Shown here: piece by piece, positions 15,861 through 24,852 of the stretch | How positions within the stretch are numbered: the first letter of the stretch is position 1 | How the letters are laid out: every line of letters begins with the position of its first letter | From: Flavobacteriales bacterium BRH_c54 | GTDB lineage: Bacteria > Bacteroidota > Bacteroidia > Flavobacteriales_E > Vicingaceae | Direction: 5' to 3' | Length of the DNA stretch: 64,000 nucleotides | NCBI GenBank assembly: GCA_000961845.1 | Contig: LADZ01000021.1 | Coordinates: forward strand, 62,001-126,000 | Notes under the pieces: model-generated | Databases searched by the model: none | What the model was told of the DNA's origin: nothing | Seen by the model: only the letters and a program-made list of their open reading frames with translations | Translations under genes and position numbers: made by a program

Positions 15861-15868
15861 TAATTTTG
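15861..15868 (+). promoter_or_regulatory. Putative -7 box of ribBA
   Basis: TAATTTTG matches TAnnTTTG 23 nt upstream of the ribBA ATG. No FMN riboswitch-like structure is visible in the short leader, and no TTG is found at the -33 spacing. Confidence 0.4.
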
Positions 15869-15891
15869 CTGAAAATAATTCATACAACTTA

Positions 15892-17106
15892 ATGGAAGCA
15901 AAATTAAACAAAATAGAAGAAGCGATTGAAGATATCAAAAATGGTAAAATTATTATTGTTGTTGATGATGAAGACAGAGAAAATGAAGGTGATTTTTTAG
16001 CAGCAGCAAGGGCTGTAACTCCTGAAATGATTAACTTTATGGCAACACACGGTAGAGGACTTATCTGTGCTCCATTAATTCAAGATAGATGCGATGAATT
16101 AGGATTAGAATTAATGGTACATCAAAATAATGCTGCTTACGAAACACCTTTTACCGTTTCTGTAGATTTAATTGGCGAAGGTTGTACTACGGGAATTTCT
16201 GCTTCCGATAGGTCTAAAACCATTAAAGCATTAATTAATCCTGATACTAGAAAAGAACAATTAGGTAAACCGGGACATATTTTCCCATTAAGAGCCAAAA
16301 GAGGTGGAGTTTTAAGAAGAGCCGGACATACCGAAGCGGCTATAGATTTTGCCAGATTAGCAGGTTTTGAACCCGCTGGTGTAATTGTAGAAATTATGAA
16401 TGAAGATGGTACTATGGCTCGTCTTCCGGAACTTTTAAAAATTGCTGAAAAACACCAACTTAAAATAGTTAGCATTAAAGATTTAATTTCTTATCGTTTA
16501 CAACACGAAACATTAATTAAAAGAGAAGTTACTATTGATTTACCTACGGAGTATGGCGATTTTAAAATGGCAGCTTACAAGCAAACAACTAATGATATGG
16601 ATCATTTAGCCATCTTTAAAGGAGAATGGGAAAAAGATGAACCTGTTTTAGTTAGAGTTCACTCGTCCTGCATGACAGGCGATATATTTGGCTCTTGCCG
16701 ATGCGATTGCGGTCCTCAATTACACAAAGCAATGGAAATGATTGAAAAAGAAGGTAAAGGTGTAGTAGTTTACATGAATCAAGAAGGAAGAGGCATCGGT
16801 TTAATGAATAAACTTAAAGCATACAAACTTCAGGAAGAAGGTAGAGATACTGTTGAAGCAAACATAGAACTAGGTTTTAAAGCGGATGAACGTGATTATG
16901 GTATTGGAGCTCAAATTTTACGTGATTTAGGCGTTTCCAAAATGAAACTAATGAGCAATAACCCAAAAAAGAGAACTGGTTTATTGGGTTATGGTCTTGA
17001 AATAGTGGATAATGTAGCCTTAGAAATTGAATCTAATTTACATAACGAAAGTTACCTTAAAACTAAAAAAAGTAAAATGGGGCACCAACTTAACTTGAAG
17101 CCTTAG
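15892..17106 (+). CDS. ribBA: RibBA: dihydroxybutanone-phosphate synthase / GTP cyclohydrolase II
   Basis: A 404-residue fusion that makes both precursors of riboflavin. Residues 1-200 are the DHBP synthase, with [10 protein letters not shown] near 25-34, [11 protein letters not shown] and the C-terminal [13 protein letters not shown] region. Residues about 205-400 are GTP cyclohydrolase II, with the zinc cysteines in [20 protein letters not shown], the catalytic [11 protein letters not shown] stretch and [15 protein letters not shown]. Both halves appear intact. It stands alone on the plus strand, 90 nt from divergent ruvX and 120 nt before fhs. Confidence 0.96.
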   Translation: MEAKLNKIEEAIEDIKNGKIIIVVDDEDRENEGDFLAAARAVTPEMINFMATHGRGLICAPLIQDRCDELGLELMVHQNNAAYETPFTVSVDLIGEGCTTGISASDRSKTIKALINPDTRKEQLGKPGHIFPLRAKRGGVLRRAGHTEAAIDFARLAGFEPAGVIVEIMNEDGTMARLPELLKIAEKHQLKIVSIKDLISYRLQHETLIKREVTIDLPTEYGDFKMAAYKQTTNDMDHLAIFKGEWEKDEPVLVRVHSSCMTGDIFGSCRCDCGPQLHKAMEMIEKEGKGVVVYMNQEGRGIGLMNKLKAYKLQEEGRDTVEANIELGFKADERDYGIGAQILRDLGVSKMKLMSNNPKKRTGLLGYGLEIVDNVALEIESNLHNESYLKTKKSKMGHQLNLKP

Positions 17107-17226
17107 GAGATTAAAAAAGTTATTCGTTAACTGTTATTTGTTAATCTTATAAAGTTCGACAATCAAATATTTGTGGCTGAATAAAATTTTCCTATTTTTA
17201 ACTTTTAAACTTAAAAATATAAAAAT

Positions 17227-18903
17227 ATGGGATTTCCTTCTGACATTGAAATAGCACAAAATACTAAGCTAAAACACATTACAGCAATTTCTTCTTACTT
17301 AAATATAAATGAAGATGATATTGAAATGTATGGAAAATATAAGGCCAAACTTCCTTTAAACCTTATACGTCAGGAAAACATTAATAAAAGCAATTTAATT
17401 TTAGTTACAGCTCTTACTCCTACTCCTGCTGGAGAAGGAAAAACAACTACTTCTATAGGTTTAACCGAAGGACTTAATAAAATTGGAAAAAAAACTACAG
17501 TGGTTTTAAGGGAGCCCTCTTTGGGACCTGTTTTTGGAATTAAAGGTGGAGCTGCCGGTGGTGGTTATGCTCAAGTAGTTCCTATGGAAGATATTAACCT
17601 GCATTTTACAGGAGATTTTTCTGCAATAGAAAAAGCCAATAACCTTTTATCTGCTTTAATAGATAACAATATTCAAAATAAAACCAATAATTTAAATATA
17701 GACCCCAGAACCATTGTTTGGAAAAGAGTAATGGACATGAATGACAGGTCGTTAAGAGAAATTGTTATTGGCTTAGGTGGTACCGGAAACGGTATTCCCA
17801 GACAAGATGGTTTTAACATTACCCCTGCTTCAGAGGTAATGGCAATTTTATGTATGTCTGAAAACTTTGAAGATTTAAAAAATAAACTAGGAAATATTTT
17901 TATTGGATTTACTTTCGATAAAAAGCCTGTTTATGCTAGAGATTTGAAAGCTGAAAACGCAATGGCTATCTTACTTAAAGACGCTATTAAACCTAACTTA
18001 GTCCAAACCTTAGAAGGAAACCCAGCTATTATTCACGGTGGTCCGTTTGCTAATATTGCTCAAGGTACGAACACTATTTTAGCAACCAAAATGGGATTAT
18101 CTTTATCGGATTATGTAGTAACAGAAGCTGGTTTTGGTGCTGATTTAGGTGCTGAAAAATTCTTAGATATTAAATGTGTTTCCGGTGGATTAAAACCCAA
18201 AGCACTAGTTTTGGTAGCCACCATAAGAGCTTTACGTCACCATGGAGGAGCTACCAAAGAACAGTATAACGATGCTAGTGTTGAAAGAGTAAGCAATGGT
18301 TTTGCTAACCTCGAAAAACACATAGAAAACTGTAAAAAATTCGGATTAAACCCAGTGGTTGCTATTAATGCTTTCCCTACTGATAGTGCTGAGGAAGTAA
18401 AACTTATTCAAGATAGATGTGCCGATTTAGGCGTAAAAGCCATTGTTGCCGAAGGTTTTGCTAAAGGTGGCGATGGCATGACCAACCTAGCACAAGCTGT
18501 AGTAACCGAAATTGAAAGTGGCAAAAATAACTTTAAACCACTTTACGATTGGAAACTTCCTATTAAAGAAAAAATTGAAATTATTGCTAAAAATATTTAT
18601 GGAGCTGACGGTGTAGAATATTCTAAAAAAGCCATTACCGATTTGAAAAAATTAGATAGCTTAGGCATGAGTGAATTCCCTATTTGTATGGCTAAAACTC
18701 AAAAATCTTTTTCTGATAATGAAAGTTTAATTGGTAGACCAACAGGGTTCACCATTAACGTTAGAGAATTTGAATTTGCATCGGGGGCGGGTTTTGTCAT
18801 CCCTATTTTAGGCAACATGATGCGTATGCCGGGATTACCGGTTATTCCGGCATCTGAAGGAATGTTTATTGATAATGATGGTAAAATTAGTGGATTGTCT
18901 TAA
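17227..18903 (+). CDS. fhs: Formate--tetrahydrofolate ligase
   Basis: A 558-residue enzyme of standard length that makes 10-formyl-THF from formate, ATP and THF. The P-loop TPTPAGEGKTT is at about residues 64-74, and the family signatures REPSLGPVFGIKGGAAGGGYAQV and TEAGFGADLGAEKF are present. Together with ftcD and glyA it provides several entries to the one-carbon folate pool. It ends 8 nt before the convergent methyltransferase gene, so the two 3' ends face each other with no obvious terminator. Confidence 0.96.
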   Translation: MGFPSDIEIAQNTKLKHITAISSYLNINEDDIEMYGKYKAKLPLNLIRQENINKSNLILVTALTPTPAGEGKTTTSIGLTEGLNKIGKKTTVVLREPSLGPVFGIKGGAAGGGYAQVVPMEDINLHFTGDFSAIEKANNLLSALIDNNIQNKTNNLNIDPRTIVWKRVMDMNDRSLREIVIGLGGTGNGIPRQDGFNITPASEVMAILCMSENFEDLKNKLGNIFIGFTFDKKPVYARDLKAENAMAILLKDAIKPNLVQTLEGNPAIIHGGPFANIAQGTNTILATKMGLSLSDYVVTEAGFGADLGAEKFLDIKCVSGGLKPKALVLVATIRALRHHGGATKEQYNDASVERVSNGFANLEKHIENCKKFGLNPVVAINAFPTDSAEEVKLIQDRCADLGVKAIVAEGFAKGGDGMTNLAQAVVTEIESGKNNFKPLYDWKLPIKEKIEIIAKNIYGADGVEYSKKAITDLKKLDSLGMSEFPICMAKTQKSFSDNESLIGRPTGFTINVREFEFASGAGFVIPILGNMMRMPGLPVIPASEGMFIDNDGKISGLS

Positions 18904-18910
18904 TCTACTA

Positions 18911-19618
18911 CTATCCTAGTAAAAAGATACACGGTCTTTTATTCAAATCAATAACTGTATTTTTCCACTCTGCAATGGTTTTGGTAACAATCTGCTCCGA
19001 AGCCATTGTTATATCTACCGCAATACACAACTTTGAATTAGGATTACAATTGGCTAATAAATCGGTTAATACATGTTGATTTCTGTAAGGCGTTTCGATA
19101 AAAAGTTGCGTTTGCTTTTGAGCAATAGCCATTCTTTCTAAGTCTTTCAATTTTCTTACCCTATCTTTTTTCTCTTTAGGTAAATAACCATTAAAACAAA
19201 AACTTTGTCCGTTAAATCCACTTGCCATTAGGGAAAGTAATATAGAAGAAGGACCAACCAACGGAACTACTTTTATGTTTTTTTGATGTGCTAAAGCAAC
19301 AACATCTGCTCCGGGATCAGCAACACCAGGACAACCGGCATCAGAAATAACACCTATATTTTTTCCTTCATCTATTGGTTTCAGAAAAGTGGGCAACATA
19401 TCTAAATTGGTTCTTTTATTTATTTCATAAAAAACCAAGTCGTCTATTACTTTATCAGGTGCCGTTTTTTTAATAAACCTTCTAGCAGTTTTAATATTTT
19501 CTACAATAAAAACATCTATTTCTTGTAAAATAGTATTGTTAAATGATGGAATAACCTTATCATAATCAGCCTCTCCCAACGTGGTAGGTATTAAATATAG
19601 TGTTCCTTTATTTTCCAT
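18911..19618 (-). CDS. RsmI-like SAM-dependent methyltransferase (tetrapyrrole methylase family)
   Basis: A 235-residue protein with the family's features: LYLIPTTLGE near the N-terminus, NIGVISDAGCPGVADPGADV around 90-108, VPLVGPSSILLSLMASGFNG, and FIETPYRN. It resembles RsmI, which 2'-O-methylates C1402 of 16S rRNA, but is about 50 residues shorter and lacks the C-terminal extension; Bacteroidota often carry such a shorter paralogue. Its start overlaps the end of the tyrosine phosphatase gene by 11 nt, so it belongs to that transcription unit. The substrate is uncertain. Confidence 0.85.
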   Translation of the reverse strand: MENKGTLYLIPTTLGEADYDKVIPSFNNTILQEIDVFIVENIKTARRFIKKTAPDKVIDDLVFYEINKRTNLDMLPTFLKPIDEGKNIGVISDAGCPGVADPGADVVALAHQKNIKVVPLVGPSSILLSLMASGFNGQSFCFNGYLPKEKKDRVRKLKDLERMAIAQKQTQLFIETPYRNQHVLTDLLANCNPNSKLCIAVDITMASEQIVTKTIAEWKNTVIDLNKRPCIFLLG

Positions 19619-20078
19619 TATTATTGATTTGTTTTATAAATACCTCGCAAGCATTGTCTAATAATTGATAAACTTCTTCAAAGCCAGCTTCTCCTCCATA
19701 ATAAGGATCCGGTACATTTCTATTTTCATTTGGATGAGCTAAATTTAAAAATAGTGTTACTTTTTGCTTTTCCGTATCGGTTTTAGCAAGATTTAAAATA
19801 TTATTGTAATTAGAACTATCCATCGCAAAAATATAATCAAACTCCTGAAAATCAACATAAGTAAATTGCCTTGCTTGTTGGTGAGAAATATCTATATCAT
19901 ACTCTAATGCTTTAGCTTGCATTCTTTTGTCTGGAGCTTCTCCAACATGATAATCGGATGTTCCCGCAGAATCTACCAATAAATTCACTCCATATTCTTT
20001 GGCTTTAGCTTCTAAAACACCTTGTGCCATTGCAGACCTACAAATATTTCCTAAACAAACAAATAATACTTTTTGCAT
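19608..20078 (-). CDS. Low-molecular-weight protein-tyrosine phosphatase
   Basis: A 156-residue phosphatase of usual size. The active-site loop VCLGNICRSA carries the nucleophile C8 and R14, and the general acid D124 sits in VPDPYYGG. It is probably cytoplasmic. Family members dephosphorylate tyrosine-phosphorylated proteins, often linked to capsule or polysaccharide kinases, but no tyrosine kinase gene is near here. It lies between the DAHP synthase gene (11 nt upstream) and the overlapping methyltransferase gene. The dnaA - phosphatase - methyltransferase neighbourhood is, as far as I recall, common in flavobacteria. Confidence 0.94.
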   Translation of the reverse strand: MQKVLFVCLGNICRSAMAQGVLEAKAKEYGVNLLVDSAGTSDYHVGEAPDKRMQAKALEYDIDISHQQARQFTYVDFQEFDYIFAMDSSNYNNILNLAKTDTEKQKVTLFLNLAHPNENRNVPDPYYGGEAGFEEVYQLLDNACEVFIKQINNNGK

Positions 20079-20089
20079 CCTCTTACTTT

Positions 20090-21163
20090 TTAGTTTTCTT
20101 CATTCATTATCTTACTCTGAAGCTTAATGGATTCAATATGAATTTCTGTAAATAAATTTCTAATAAATCGTTCGCTCAATCCTTTTTCTTTAGCTTCTTC
20201 CAATGCTTTTAATAAAATTTCTTCCCAACGTTTGGGTTGTAAAATCTGAATATTATTTTCTTTTTTATATTGAGCTAACTCATTAATCAATTCCATTCTT
20301 TTTGAAAGCACGTCCAATAATTCGCCATCAAGTACATTTATACTTCTTCTTATTTTATCAAGTTCTGTTGTGAGTGTTGGGCTTAGTTTTGTTTTTCTAA
20401 CAACCAACTGGTTAACAAACTTCTCTAATGTTTGAGGTGTTATTTGTTGCAAAGCATCGCTTAACGCATTGTCCGGATCGAGATGAGCTTCTATCATTAA
20501 TCCATCAAAATCTAAATCCATTGCTTTTTGAGCAACAGCAAACAGATTATCTCGTTTTCCACAAATGTGACTTGGATCGCAAATCATAGTTAAATTCGGA
20601 TAATGCTGCATTAACTCAATAGGAATTTGCCACTGAGGAGGATTTCTATAATACGAATCGCCATATTTTGAAAACCCTCTGTGGATAGCTCCAATTTTAG
20701 TAATTCCTACTTTTGAAAAACGTTCTATTGCCCCTTCCCAAAGTTGTAAATCGGGATTTATTGGATTTTTTATTAAGACTGTAGCATCTGTTCCGTGCAA
20801 CGCATCTGCAATTTCTTGAACTACAAAAGGATTAACAGTAGTCCTAGCTCCTATCCACAGTACATCAACATCATATTTTAATGCTTCTTCAACATGTTGG
20901 GTATTGGCAACTTCTATAGCTGTTTTTAAGCCAGTAGTTTCTTTTGCTTTTTGTAACCACTTTAACGCTTCTAATCCAACTCCTTCAAAACTACCGGGTT
21001 TTGTTCGTGGTTTCCATATTCCTGCTCTTAACACATCAACTTTATTAAGTGCTTTTAAAGCAATAGCTGTTTGTATTAACTGCTCTTCAGATTCGGCACT
21101 ACAAGGCCCACTAATAATAATGGGCTTATCTTCTTTGCTAAGTATATGATTAATTGAGTTCAT
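20090..21163 (-). CDS. Bifunctional DAHP synthase / chorismate mutase
   Basis: A 357-residue fusion. Residues 1-260 form a type I-beta DAHP synthase (ISGPCSAESEEQL, RAGIWKPRTKPGSFEG, GAIHRGFSKYGD, CDPSHICGKRDN), which starts the shikimate pathway from PEP and erythrose 4-phosphate. Residues about 265-350 form an AroQ-type chorismate mutase (LDKIRRSINVLDGELLDVLS, RMELINELAQYKKEN), leading to prephenate. In this fusion the mutase domain usually also mediates feedback inhibition. It is followed closely by the phosphatase and methyltransferase genes, which are functionally unrelated. Confidence 0.94.
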   Translation of the reverse strand: MNSINHILSKEDKPIIISGPCSAESEEQLIQTAIALKALNKVDVLRAGIWKPRTKPGSFEGVGLEALKWLQKAKETTGLKTAIEVANTQHVEEALKYDVDVLWIGARTTVNPFVVQEIADALHGTDATVLIKNPINPDLQLWEGAIERFSKVGITKIGAIHRGFSKYGDSYYRNPPQWQIPIELMQHYPNLTMICDPSHICGKRDNLFAVAQKAMDLDFDGLMIEAHLDPDNALSDALQQITPQTLEKFVNQLVVRKTKLSPTLTTELDKIRRSINVLDGELLDVLSKRMELINELAQYKKENNIQILQPKRWEEILLKALEEAKEKGLSERFIRNLFTEIHIESIKLQSKIMNEEN

Positions 21164-21208
21164 TAATAAAGCAAAATTAGCTAAGTTAAATTGAAGTTGA
21201 CTAAATAA

Positions 21209-21340
21209 TTAAATGTAAAATGAAAATAGATAGCCTGTAATAAAAATACAAAGTGCAATCACGATGTAAAACAACACCTTTTGAACTTTTTTGCTCATTG
21301 GTTTATAGATTGAAGACGGTTTATCAAATCGATTAAACAT
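21209..21340 (-). CDS. Small single-pass membrane protein (43 aa)
   Basis: A 43-codon frame starts with ATG at 21340 (MFNRFDKPSSIYKPMSKKVQ) and ends with TAA at 21209-21211. It has a basic N-terminal half and one hydrophobic segment of about 20 residues (VLFYIVIALCIFITGYLF). The topology is like that of a tiny membrane protein with its N-terminus inside. It fills the gap between the dnaA terminator and the DAHP synthase gene. Conservation is not known, but the fit to the gap, the charge pattern and the clean start support a real gene. Confidence 0.55.
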   Translation of the reverse strand: MFNRFDKPSSIYKPMSKKVQKVLFYIVIALCIFITGYLFSFYI

Positions 21341-21352
21341 AAGGAAATAAAC

Positions 21353-21389
21353 AAAAAACAGGAATCTCTTAGTTAAGAAATTCCTGTTT
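21353..21389 (-). terminator. dnaA terminator
   Basis: A 10-bp stem, AAACAGGAAT (21356-21365) with ATTCCTGTTT (21380-21389), has a further 4-bp inner stem and a 4-nt loop. On the minus strand it is followed by six T residues. It begins 26 nt after the dnaA stop. Confidence 0.85.
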
Positions 21390-21414
21390 AGTTAGTGCAA
21401 ATTTTAAGTTTATG

Positions 21415-22848
21415 TTATTGTAAACTAATTTTCTTTTTCAATTCTTCGATATAACCTCTAAAACGTTTATCGGTATCCATAAGATTATTGACTGTTTTAC
21501 AAGCATGTAATACTGTTGCATGGTCTTTTCCTCCGCAATGCATACCAATAGAAGCCAAGCTAGATTTTGTCATTTGTTTAGAGAAATACATGGCTATTTG
21601 GCGAGCTTGTACTACTTCTCTTTTTCTGGTTTTAGATTTTAAGGTTTCAATAGGCATATCAAAATAATCGCAAACTACTTTTTGGATGTAATCTATAGAA
21701 ACTTCTCTGGCTGTATTTTTAACAAACTTATCCACCATTTGTCTAGCCAAATCAATATTTACTGCTTTTTTGTTTAGAGAAGATTGAGCTAAAATAGAAA
21801 TTAAGGCACCTTCTAATTCTCTAACATTGGTAGTGATACTATAAGCAATGTATTCAACAACATCTTTAGGTAATTCTAACCCTTCGCTATACATTTTCTT
21901 TTCTAAAATAGCTATTCTAGTTTCCAAATCAGGCGATTGCAAATCAGCAGCTAACCCCCATTTAAAACGAGATAATAATCGTTGTTCCATACCAATTATT
22001 TCCACTGGAGCTTTGTCAGCAGTTAAAATAATTTGTTTTCCTGATTGGTGTAAATGGTTAAATATGTGGAAGAAAACATCTTGTGTTTTAGCTTTTCCTG
22101 CAAAAAACTGAACATCATCAATGATTAACACATCTATCATTTGATAAAAATGTATAAAATCATTTTGTTCATTATTTTTTACTGCATCAATAAATTGTTG
22201 GGTAAATTTCTCTGAAGAAACATACAATACAATTTTATTTGGGAATTTATTTTTTACTTCAATACCAATAGCGTGAGCCAAATGCGTTTTTCCTAAACCT
22301 ACTCCACCATATACTAATAATGGATTAAAAGAGGTTCCTCCAGGATTGTTAGAAACTGCAAAACCGGCAGAACGTGCTAATCTGTTGCAATCTCCTTCAA
22401 CAAAATTATCAAAAGAATAATTTGGATTTAATTGAGATTCTACATTTAAATGAGCAATTCCTGGAATGATAAATGGATTTCTTATAGACTTATTTTTATT
22501 TAAGTCTATGGGCATATTTACCGGATTGTTTTTAATATGCGGTTTATTGGTAGCAGGAATTTTTAATGTATATGGATTATTAGTTTTGTTATTATTTTCT
22601 ATTACAATACTGTATTCCAACCTTCCTTCATTACCTAATTCTTTTTTTATGGTTTTCTTTAAGATGGATACGTAATGTTCTTCCAACCATTCGTAAAAAA
22701 ACTGGCTAGGAACCTGAATGGTAAGTACTTTGTCTTTCAGTTTAACAGGAACAATGGGTTCAAACCAAGTTTTGTAACTCTGTAAGCTAACATTGTCTTT
22801 TATTACCTGAAGGCAATTTTCCCATACTGAAGTAAAGTTTTTATCCAT
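21415..22848 (-). CDS. dnaA: Chromosomal replication initiator DnaA
   Basis: A 477-residue initiator ATPase with the four usual domains: the N-terminal interaction domain (VWENCLQVIKDNVSLQSYKT), a linker rich in Asn/Lys (about 85-135), an AAA+ core with Walker A GGVGLGKTHL (181-190) and Walker B LIIDDVQFF, and the C-terminal DNA-binding domain with the DnaA signature (CGGKDHATVLHACKTVNNL). It binds DnaA boxes and opens the origin. No cluster of DnaA boxes is visible beside the gene. An AGGAG sequence lies 9 nt upstream of the ATG, which is unusual in this phylum. Confidence 0.98.
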   Translation of the reverse strand: MDKNFTSVWENCLQVIKDNVSLQSYKTWFEPIVPVKLKDKVLTIQVPSQFFYEWLEEHYVSILKKTIKKELGNEGRLEYSIVIENNNKTNNPYTLKIPATNKPHIKNNPVNMPIDLNKNKSIRNPFIIPGIAHLNVESQLNPNYSFDNFVEGDCNRLARSAGFAVSNNPGGTSFNPLLVYGGVGLGKTHLAHAIGIEVKNKFPNKIVLYVSSEKFTQQFIDAVKNNEQNDFIHFYQMIDVLIIDDVQFFAGKAKTQDVFFHIFNHLHQSGKQIILTADKAPVEIIGMEQRLLSRFKWGLAADLQSPDLETRIAILEKKMYSEGLELPKDVVEYIAYSITTNVRELEGALISILAQSSLNKKAVNIDLARQMVDKFVKNTAREVSIDYIQKVVCDYFDMPIETLKSKTRKREVVQARQIAMYFSKQMTKSSLASIGMHCGGKDHATVLHACKTVNNLMDTDKRFRGYIEELKKKISLQ

Positions 22849-22857
22849 TTTTAATAA

Positions 22858-22862
22858 CTCCT
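22858..22862 (-). promoter_or_regulatory. Shine-Dalgarno-like AGGAG before dnaA
   Basis: AGGAG on the minus strand sits 9 nt before the dnaA ATG, near-ideal spacing. Most genes in the window have A-rich leaders and no such motif, as expected for Bacteroidota, so this one stands out. Confidence 0.45.
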
Positions 22863-23082
22863 ATTTTTATGTTTTTACTAATTTCTCTCTAAATCCTTAA
22901 GAGTCAAAGCTCTTTTAAACTGTTGCGAAACGGCTGTCTAAATTAATTAAAATAAATTTAATAAGCTGTTTAAAATCAATGATTTTTAGTTTAAAAAACC
23001 ACCTCTCTTTTGTGCTAACAAATATTTGAATAAAAAAATGAAAAAAAAAATTTTTATCTATTGTTTTTTATTTTTTTTTTAC

Positions 23083-24009
23083 TTAGATAACGCCTATTTT
23101 ATCATTATTTAATGTAAAAGCTTTATCTAATGGGTTGATATAAAAGTCTATTCTACCTAAATAAAGCCCTGCCCAGCCAACTTGATTAATTAAAGTGATG
23201 TTTTCTGCTTTATTTTTAATACTAGTTGGCTTATCTAAAAACGTATGGGTATGTCCTCCAATTATTAAATCTATATTTTTTGTTTCTTGAGCCAACACAT
23301 TATCAGAAACTTTATTGCTTTTATACGCATATCCCAAATGTGAAAGACATATAATTAAGTGGCATTTTTCATTATATTTTAAATGTTCTGCCGTATTGTT
23401 TGCAGCAATTATCGGATTACTATATTGTGTTTCGGCATATAATTTTTTATCTACCAAACCAGCTAACTCGACTCCAACACCAAAAATGCCAATTTTTACA
23501 TTATCTTTTTCAATTACTTTATATGGAGCGATTTTTCCATTTAATATGGTATTAGAAAAGTCATAATTCACATTTAAAAATGGAAAATTAGCGTGAGGCA
23601 ACATTTTATTTAGTCCTTCAATACTATTATCAAAATCATGATTACCAATAGTCGCGGCATCATACTTCATTAAGCTCATTAATTTAAACTCTAATTCTCC
23701 ACCATACAAATTAAAATAAGGTGTCCCCTGAAAAATATCTCCGGCATCCAACAATAATACATTTTTTTCTGCTGTTCTGATTTGATCTATCAAAGCAGCT
23801 CTTTTTGCCGCTCCTCCCATATTAGGATATTTAGGGTCGTTACTCGGGAAAGGCTCTATATGACTATGCACATCGTTAGTATGTAATATAGTAACTTTTG
23901 TGTGGCTTTTTTTAAGGATGGCAGCCGAAAGCGGATTTAATGCAGCAGCTCCAAGCAAAGATACACCACCTAAAAAAGATTGTTTTATAAAGGTTCTTCT
24001 GTTACTCAT
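23083..24009 (-). CDS. Exported metallophosphatase, N-terminal half of a 5'-nucleotidase
   Basis: A 308-residue protein with a Tat-like leader (SNRRTFIKQSFLGGVSLLGAAAL) and a calcineurin-type metallophosphatase domain. The metal-ligand motifs are TILHTNDVHSH, LLLDAGDIFQGTPYF, GNHDFDN and GGHTHTF. This is the catalytic half of UshA-like 5'-nucleotidases, which dephosphorylate nucleotides in the periplasm; the substrate-binding C-terminal domain is missing. That domain is encoded by the gene immediately upstream, whose end overlaps this start by 8 nt, so the two likely form one enzyme from two chains. Confidence 0.9.
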   Translation of the reverse strand: MSNRRTFIKQSFLGGVSLLGAAALNPLSAAILKKSHTKVTILHTNDVHSHIEPFPSNDPKYPNMGGAAKRAALIDQIRTAEKNVLLLDAGDIFQGTPYFNLYGGELEFKLMSLMKYDAATIGNHDFDNSIEGLNKMLPHANFPFLNVNYDFSNTILNGKIAPYKVIEKDNVKIGIFGVGVELAGLVDKKLYAETQYSNPIIAANNTAEHLKYNEKCHLIICLSHLGYAYKSNKVSDNVLAQETKNIDLIIGGHTHTFLDKPTSIKNKAENITLINQVGWAGLYLGRIDFYINPLDKAFTLNNDKIGVI

Positions 24010-24778
24010 AAATTATCCTCCCCTCTATTTTTCCGTTTAATTGCTTTCCTTGTGCGTGTTGTTCTACACAATATTGTATAATGGCATCTCTTAACTTTAT
24101 TCCCACTTTTTCATAGCTAATGGGATTTAGAAAAAAAGTCATGTTATCACCTCCATTGGCTAAGTAATCGGATGTTAATATTTCATAGGTTGTATTTAAT
24201 GATTTATCATTTTTTCGATATTTATATTTCACCTCTTGATTATCTTGAGAAAATTTAACTTTAACTCCAGAAACAGGTTGTCCTCCAACTCTATTTAAGT
24301 AATTTATTAAACTATTCAAACTATCTTGACTAATACTAACTACCACCAACTCATTTTCAAAAGGCATTAATTCAAAGATTTTGCCTCGGGTAATTTCTCC
24401 TTTAGGAAGAGAAGTTCTTAATCCACCAAAATTCAATAAACAAAAATTAATATTTCCATCATGCATTTTTTGAGCTATTTCCATACTTAAATCAGCCACT
24501 AAGTTGCCTAATTTGGTTTCGGGCTTACCTTTTTCTTTAGGAAACTCTTCGGCAGACAAGACCAATACTTCATTCATTTCTTTTTCTAACTTCTCTTTAT
24601 AAGGAGAAATTAAAACTGTTGCCTGTTGATGCTCTGTTGTTGTTTCAATAATGTTAATGGAAGAGTCTTGAGTTTTTTGATAAACAGCAGGTTGACAAGC
24701 AAGGAGAAGTGTAATAAAAACTGCTACAACCACTTTCTTAATAGCTGAAAATTGGTATGTTGTAAAAAAAAACTGCAT
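24002..24778 (-). CDS. 5'-nucleotidase C-terminal domain lipoprotein
   Basis: A 258-residue protein with a hydrophobic leader ending in LLLAC, so it is probably a lipoprotein. The mature part matches the 5'-nucleotidase C-terminal domain: TKLGNLVADLS, NFCLLNFGGLRTSLPKGEIT, FELMPFENELVVV and TSDYLANGGDN. That domain binds the nucleoside in UshA-type enzymes. The catalytic domain is encoded next, in the reverse of the order found in the single-chain enzyme. A start at the in-frame ATG at 24778 is followed by a somewhat long n-region (QFFFTTYQFSAIKK); no later Met fits the signal better. Confidence 0.88.
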   Translation of the reverse strand: MQFFFTTYQFSAIKKVVVAVFITLLLACQPAVYQKTQDSSINIIETTTEHQQATVLISPYKEKLEKEMNEVLVLSAEEFPKEKGKPETKLGNLVADLSMEIAQKMHDGNINFCLLNFGGLRTSLPKGEITRGKIFELMPFENELVVVSISQDSLNSLINYLNRVGGQPVSGVKVKFSQDNQEVKYKYRKNDKSLNTTYEILTSDYLANGGDNMTFFLNPISYEKVGIKLRDAIIQYCVEQHAQGKQLNGKIEGRIIYE

Positions 24779-24852
24779 GTTATTCCCTAATAAGTTTGCC
24801 TGAGTTGACCAAATTACGAACTTTACCGTAAATTTTTCATCAATTTTATATT

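Noticed and set aside
17106-17226. Possible THF or FMN riboswitch between ribBA and fhs
   Set aside because: Only a 6-bp GATTAA/TTAATC repeat and AT-rich sequence are present, with no conserved riboswitch core.
22849-23082. Possible chromosomal origin next to dnaA
   Set aside because: The gap is AT-rich but has no cluster of DnaA boxes (TTATCCACA-like) and no clear unwinding-element structure. The call would rest on proximity alone.
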